NCBI GenBank assembly: GCA_031288935.1
Contig: JAITQL010000179.1
Location: 1 to 8,710 of the forward strand
Reading direction: 5' to 3'
DNA: 8,710 nt
Source of the DNA: Tannerella sp.
GTDB lineage: Bacteria > Bacteroidota > Bacteroidia > Bacteroidales > Tannerellaceae
Part shown: positions 6,454 to 8,710 of the stretch, piece by piece
How the letters are laid out: every line of letters starts with the position of its first letter
Position numbering within the stretch: the first letter of the stretch is position 1
Made by a program: the position numbers and the translations under genes
Notes under the pieces: model-generated
Told to the model about the DNA's origin: nothing
Databases searched by the model: none
The model's input: only the letters and a program-made list of their open reading frames with translations

Positions 6454-8710
6454 CTAGAGCCGGACGTTGCGGGTAAATTCATTGGCGGATATGCCGGTCA
6501 ACCCTTTCACTTTCCGGTAGAAAGTGGAGTGACTCATGTTCATTTTCTTTTCCAAGAAGGCTACGTCGAGTTTTTCCATCGTCAGGTTTTCTTCTATGAT
6601 GGTTGTCAGTTTCAGCAGAAATTCTTTATCCTGTTTACTAAGGCTCAACGGCGCTTCGCCTTTGTCCGGTTTTACTTTCTTTGTCTGGCTGGTTATTTGC
6701 CGCGCCAGCTTCCGGCGCGATTCCAGCAGATTTTGGACACGGCTGCGCAATAGCTTTGAACTGAAAGGCTTGGTGAGGTACGAATCGGCGCCGCTTTCAT
6801 AACCTTCCTCTTTATCCTGAATGGAATCTTTTGCCGTTAGCAGGACAACCGGAATATGGCTTGTTCTCACATCCTCCTTTACAGCGCGACAAAATTCTAT
6901 ACCGTCCATGATGGGCATCATGATGTCGCTGATGATGATGTCGGGAATCTGTTTTTGTGCCAGTTCCAAACCTTCCTGACCGTTGGTCGCCGTTGTGACC
7001 GTGTAATTTGAAGAGAACGAGGACGCGATGTATTCGCGGATATCATCGTTATCTTCTACAACAAGTATCTGTAAACGTGAATCCGTATCTTCTTCTTTTT
7101 TACCCGTTTCCGGTGCGGGTGACGTTTTTTTCGTTTCCTTGTGCAGCGCATCGGGATAAGTGTTTTCCGTCAGGATGCGGAATTTGAATGTGGTTCCCTT
7201 GTTTTCCCGGCTTTCTACATGAAGCGTTCCGTGATGCAAATCAGCCAGCGATTTAACCAGAGCAAGTCCGATTCCCGTACCGGAAGCCTGATATTTGCTT
7301 TTTGCCTGATAATAGCGGTCGAAGATGTGCGGCAAATCTTGCGGATTGATTCCATAACCGGTGTCGCTCACCCGGATTTCCGTATATTGCTTGTCCTTTT
7401 CGGCAACGGACGACAGCGTAAGCCGGATTTCACCTTCCGGCGTGTATTTAACGGCATTCGACAAGAGATTGTTCAAGATCGTCGTAATCACGTCCGCATC
7501 GAAATAAAGCGCTGTCGCTTCCGTTTCGATGGCTACGTGGATTTTGACTTTGTCGTTCCGGTTCAGTTCTTTGTAACGCAAGCCCACCTCCGTCACCAAG
7601 TTGCCCAAATCACCTTTCGCAACCGTCAGACGGCGGTTTTGCGTTTCGGTTTTCCGGAACTCCAGCATCTGATTGATCAGGTTAAGCAAGCGGGACGCGC
7701 TGTCGTGGATAAGTTTGATTTTACTGTTGTAATGAACCGGCAGATTCGTATCGTTCAGCAAATCTTCCAGCGGACCGAGTATCAGCGTAAGCGGAGTACG
7801 CAGTTCGTGGGTGATGTTGGTATAGAAGCGCAGGCGTTCCTGATTGAGTTCCTGTTCGTTGCGGCTGTTTTGCTTTTCGAGTTCCAATGAACTTTCCAGA
7901 TTCAGTTTGCGTTTATAAAACCGCAGCGACGCATAAATCAACAGGCAAACGGCAATAGTGTAAAACAGCTTGGCATACCATGCAAGCCATAACGGAGGAT
8001 GTATGTTCACGTCCATTGTCGTGATATGCGATTCGTCCCAGTCCCGGTTTTTCAGCCTTGCCTTTACCTTGAACGTGTATTCGCCGGGAGAAATATTGCG
8101 GAAAGTAATGTGGTTTTCCCCTTGCGTGCTGTACCATACATCATCCAAACCCTCCCTCATATAGGCGTATTCGACCTGTTGGTTTTGGGAATAATCGGGT
8201 ACGGAAAAGGATATGCGGAAAGAATTTTGATGATAGCGCAAGTTGATATTTCCGTTTGCCGAAGGAATCGTAAACTCTTCACTCCGGCATTCGGTTTGTC
8301 TGTTGAATCCTTTACATTCGAGGATTTGAATGGGCGCTACCTGCCGGTTTACGCTTACCTCCGCCGGATTAAAACAACAGACGCCGTTCAACGAGCCGAA
8401 ATAGATTGTGCCGTCGGAAGTGATGGCAGAGCCTAAAATAAAAACACCGACAGGAACGCCGTCGCCGTCGCGGTGGTCGTAATTGTCGAATGTCTGTTTT
8501 TCCCTGTTCAGAAAAGAAATGCCGTTGTATGTACTTGTCCAGATGTTTCCCGCCTTGTCTTCCTGAATGGTGCACACATGATTTTCCGACAATCCCTGTT
8601 TATCGCTATACAATTCAAACTGTTCCGGGTAGCGGGTATCCTTTATATAGGCAATACCGCCGCGTGTAGCCGCCCATACGCCTCCGCGGGCATCCATGTA
8701 GAGCCGGTTT
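6454..8710 (-). CDS. Hybrid two-component sensor-regulator (HTCS), 5' cut by window edge, 3' cut by TAG
   Basis: HTCS proteins sense a carbohydrate or similar ligand in the periplasm and control nearby genes from the cytoplasm through a fused regulator. The frame is open from the right edge (8709) through 751 codons, so the Met at 8695-8697 is internal. In order: two-component propeller (Reg_prop) repeats such as MDARGGVWAATRGGI and DKAGNIWTSTYNGI; a Y_Y_Y domain at about 8270-8030 (YAYMREGLDDVWYST, ISPGEYTFKVKA); one membrane segment at about 7990-7912; a histidine kinase with phospho-His at 7807-7809 (NITHELRTPL), N-box NNLLSNAVKY, DTGYGI and GTGIGLALV; a receiver domain with phospho-Asp at 6925-6927 (SDIMMPIMDG), VVEDNDD, LLTAKD and LTKP; then an AraC domain that stops after its first helix-turn-helix at NEFTRNVRL. 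As read, the second DNA-contacting helix-turn-helix is lost, so DNA binding is probably impaired. Its base composition is lower in GC than suf. Its targets would lie beyond the right edge. Confidence 0.92.
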   Translation of the reverse strand, partial: NRLYMDARGGVWAATRGGIAYIKDTRYPEQFELYSDKQGLSENHVCTIQEDKAGNIWTSTYNGISFLNREKQTFDNYDHRDGDGVPVGVFILGSAITSDGTIYFGSLNGVCCFNPAEVSVNRQVAPIQILECKGFNRQTECRSEEFTIPSANGNINLRYHQNSFRISFSVPDYSQNQQVEYAYMREGLDDVWYSTQGENHITFRNISPGEYTFKVKARLKNRDWDESHITTMDVNIHPPLWLAWYAKLFYTIAVCLLIYASLRFYKRKLNLESSLELEKQNSRNEQELNQERLRFYTNITHELRTPLTLILGPLEDLLNDTNLPVHYNSKIKLIHDSASRLLNLINQMLEFRKTETQNRRLTVAKGDLGNLVTEVGLRYKELNRNDKVKIHVAIETEATALYFDADVITTILNNLLSNAVKYTPEGEIRLTLSSVAEKDKQYTEIRVSDTGYGINPQDLPHIFDRYYQAKSKYQASGTGIGLALVKSLADLHHGTLHVESRENKGTTFKFRILTENTYPDALHKETKKTSPAPETGKKEEDTDSRLQILVVEDNDDIREYIASSFSSNYTVTTATNGQEGLELAQKQIPDIIISDIMMPIMDGIEFCRAVKEDVRTSHIPVVLLTAKDSIQDKEEGYESGADSYLTKPFSSKLLRSRVQNLLESRRKLARQITSQTKKVKPDKGEAPLSLSKQDKEFLLKLTTIIEENLTMEKLDVAFLEKKMNMSHSTFYRKVKGLTGISANEFTRNVRL

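Noticed and set aside
6277..6753. 158-codon plus-strand open frame opposite the HTCS gene
   Set aside because: It is antisense to the AraC and receiver parts of the HTCS, whose motifs are unmistakable on the minus strand.

Overview
The window looks like chromosome from the order Bacteroidales. Three things point there: a bacteroidal-type translation initiation factor 2 (IF2), the gene order infB-cvpA-sufB, and a one-protein hybrid two-component system (HTCS) combining Reg_prop repeats, Y_Y_Y, histidine kinase, receiver and AraC domains. The suf genes are rich in G and C for this order (sampled lines of sufB and sufD are well above 60%), while sampled lines of infB and the HTCS gene are in the mid-40s. 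A higher-GC member such as a Tannerella-like organism is possible, but the genus cannot be fixed from the sequence.

Plus strand, 1-6211: the 3' part of infB runs in from the left edge. It is followed one base later by cvpA, then almost immediately by sufB. An unassigned outer-membrane beta-barrel protein gene starts inside the sufB stop codon (ATGA overlap). A 413-base gap (3688-4100) follows, holding a 23-base-period tandem array of 18-base palindromes. Then come sufC and sufD, joined by another ATGA overlap. SufB, SufC and SufD together form the SufBC2D scaffold that assembles Fe-S clusters. Here the suf set is split by the barrel gene and the palindrome array, and no cysteine desulfurase gene (sufS) follows sufD.

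Minus strand, 8710-6295: a large HTCS sensor-regulator enters from the right edge and converges on sufD. Its reading frame is broken by one in-frame TAG codon (6454-6456) in the middle of the AraC DNA-binding domain. The remaining 52 codons of the domain lie directly downstream in the same frame and are well conserved, ending at a TGA at 6295-6297. This looks like a recent nonsense mutation, or less likely readthrough or a sequencing error.

The points most worth attention are the palindromic array with its inverted-repeat ends inside the suf cluster, the barrel gene coupled to sufB, and the amber codon in the HTCS. I saw no clear new defence or mobile system.
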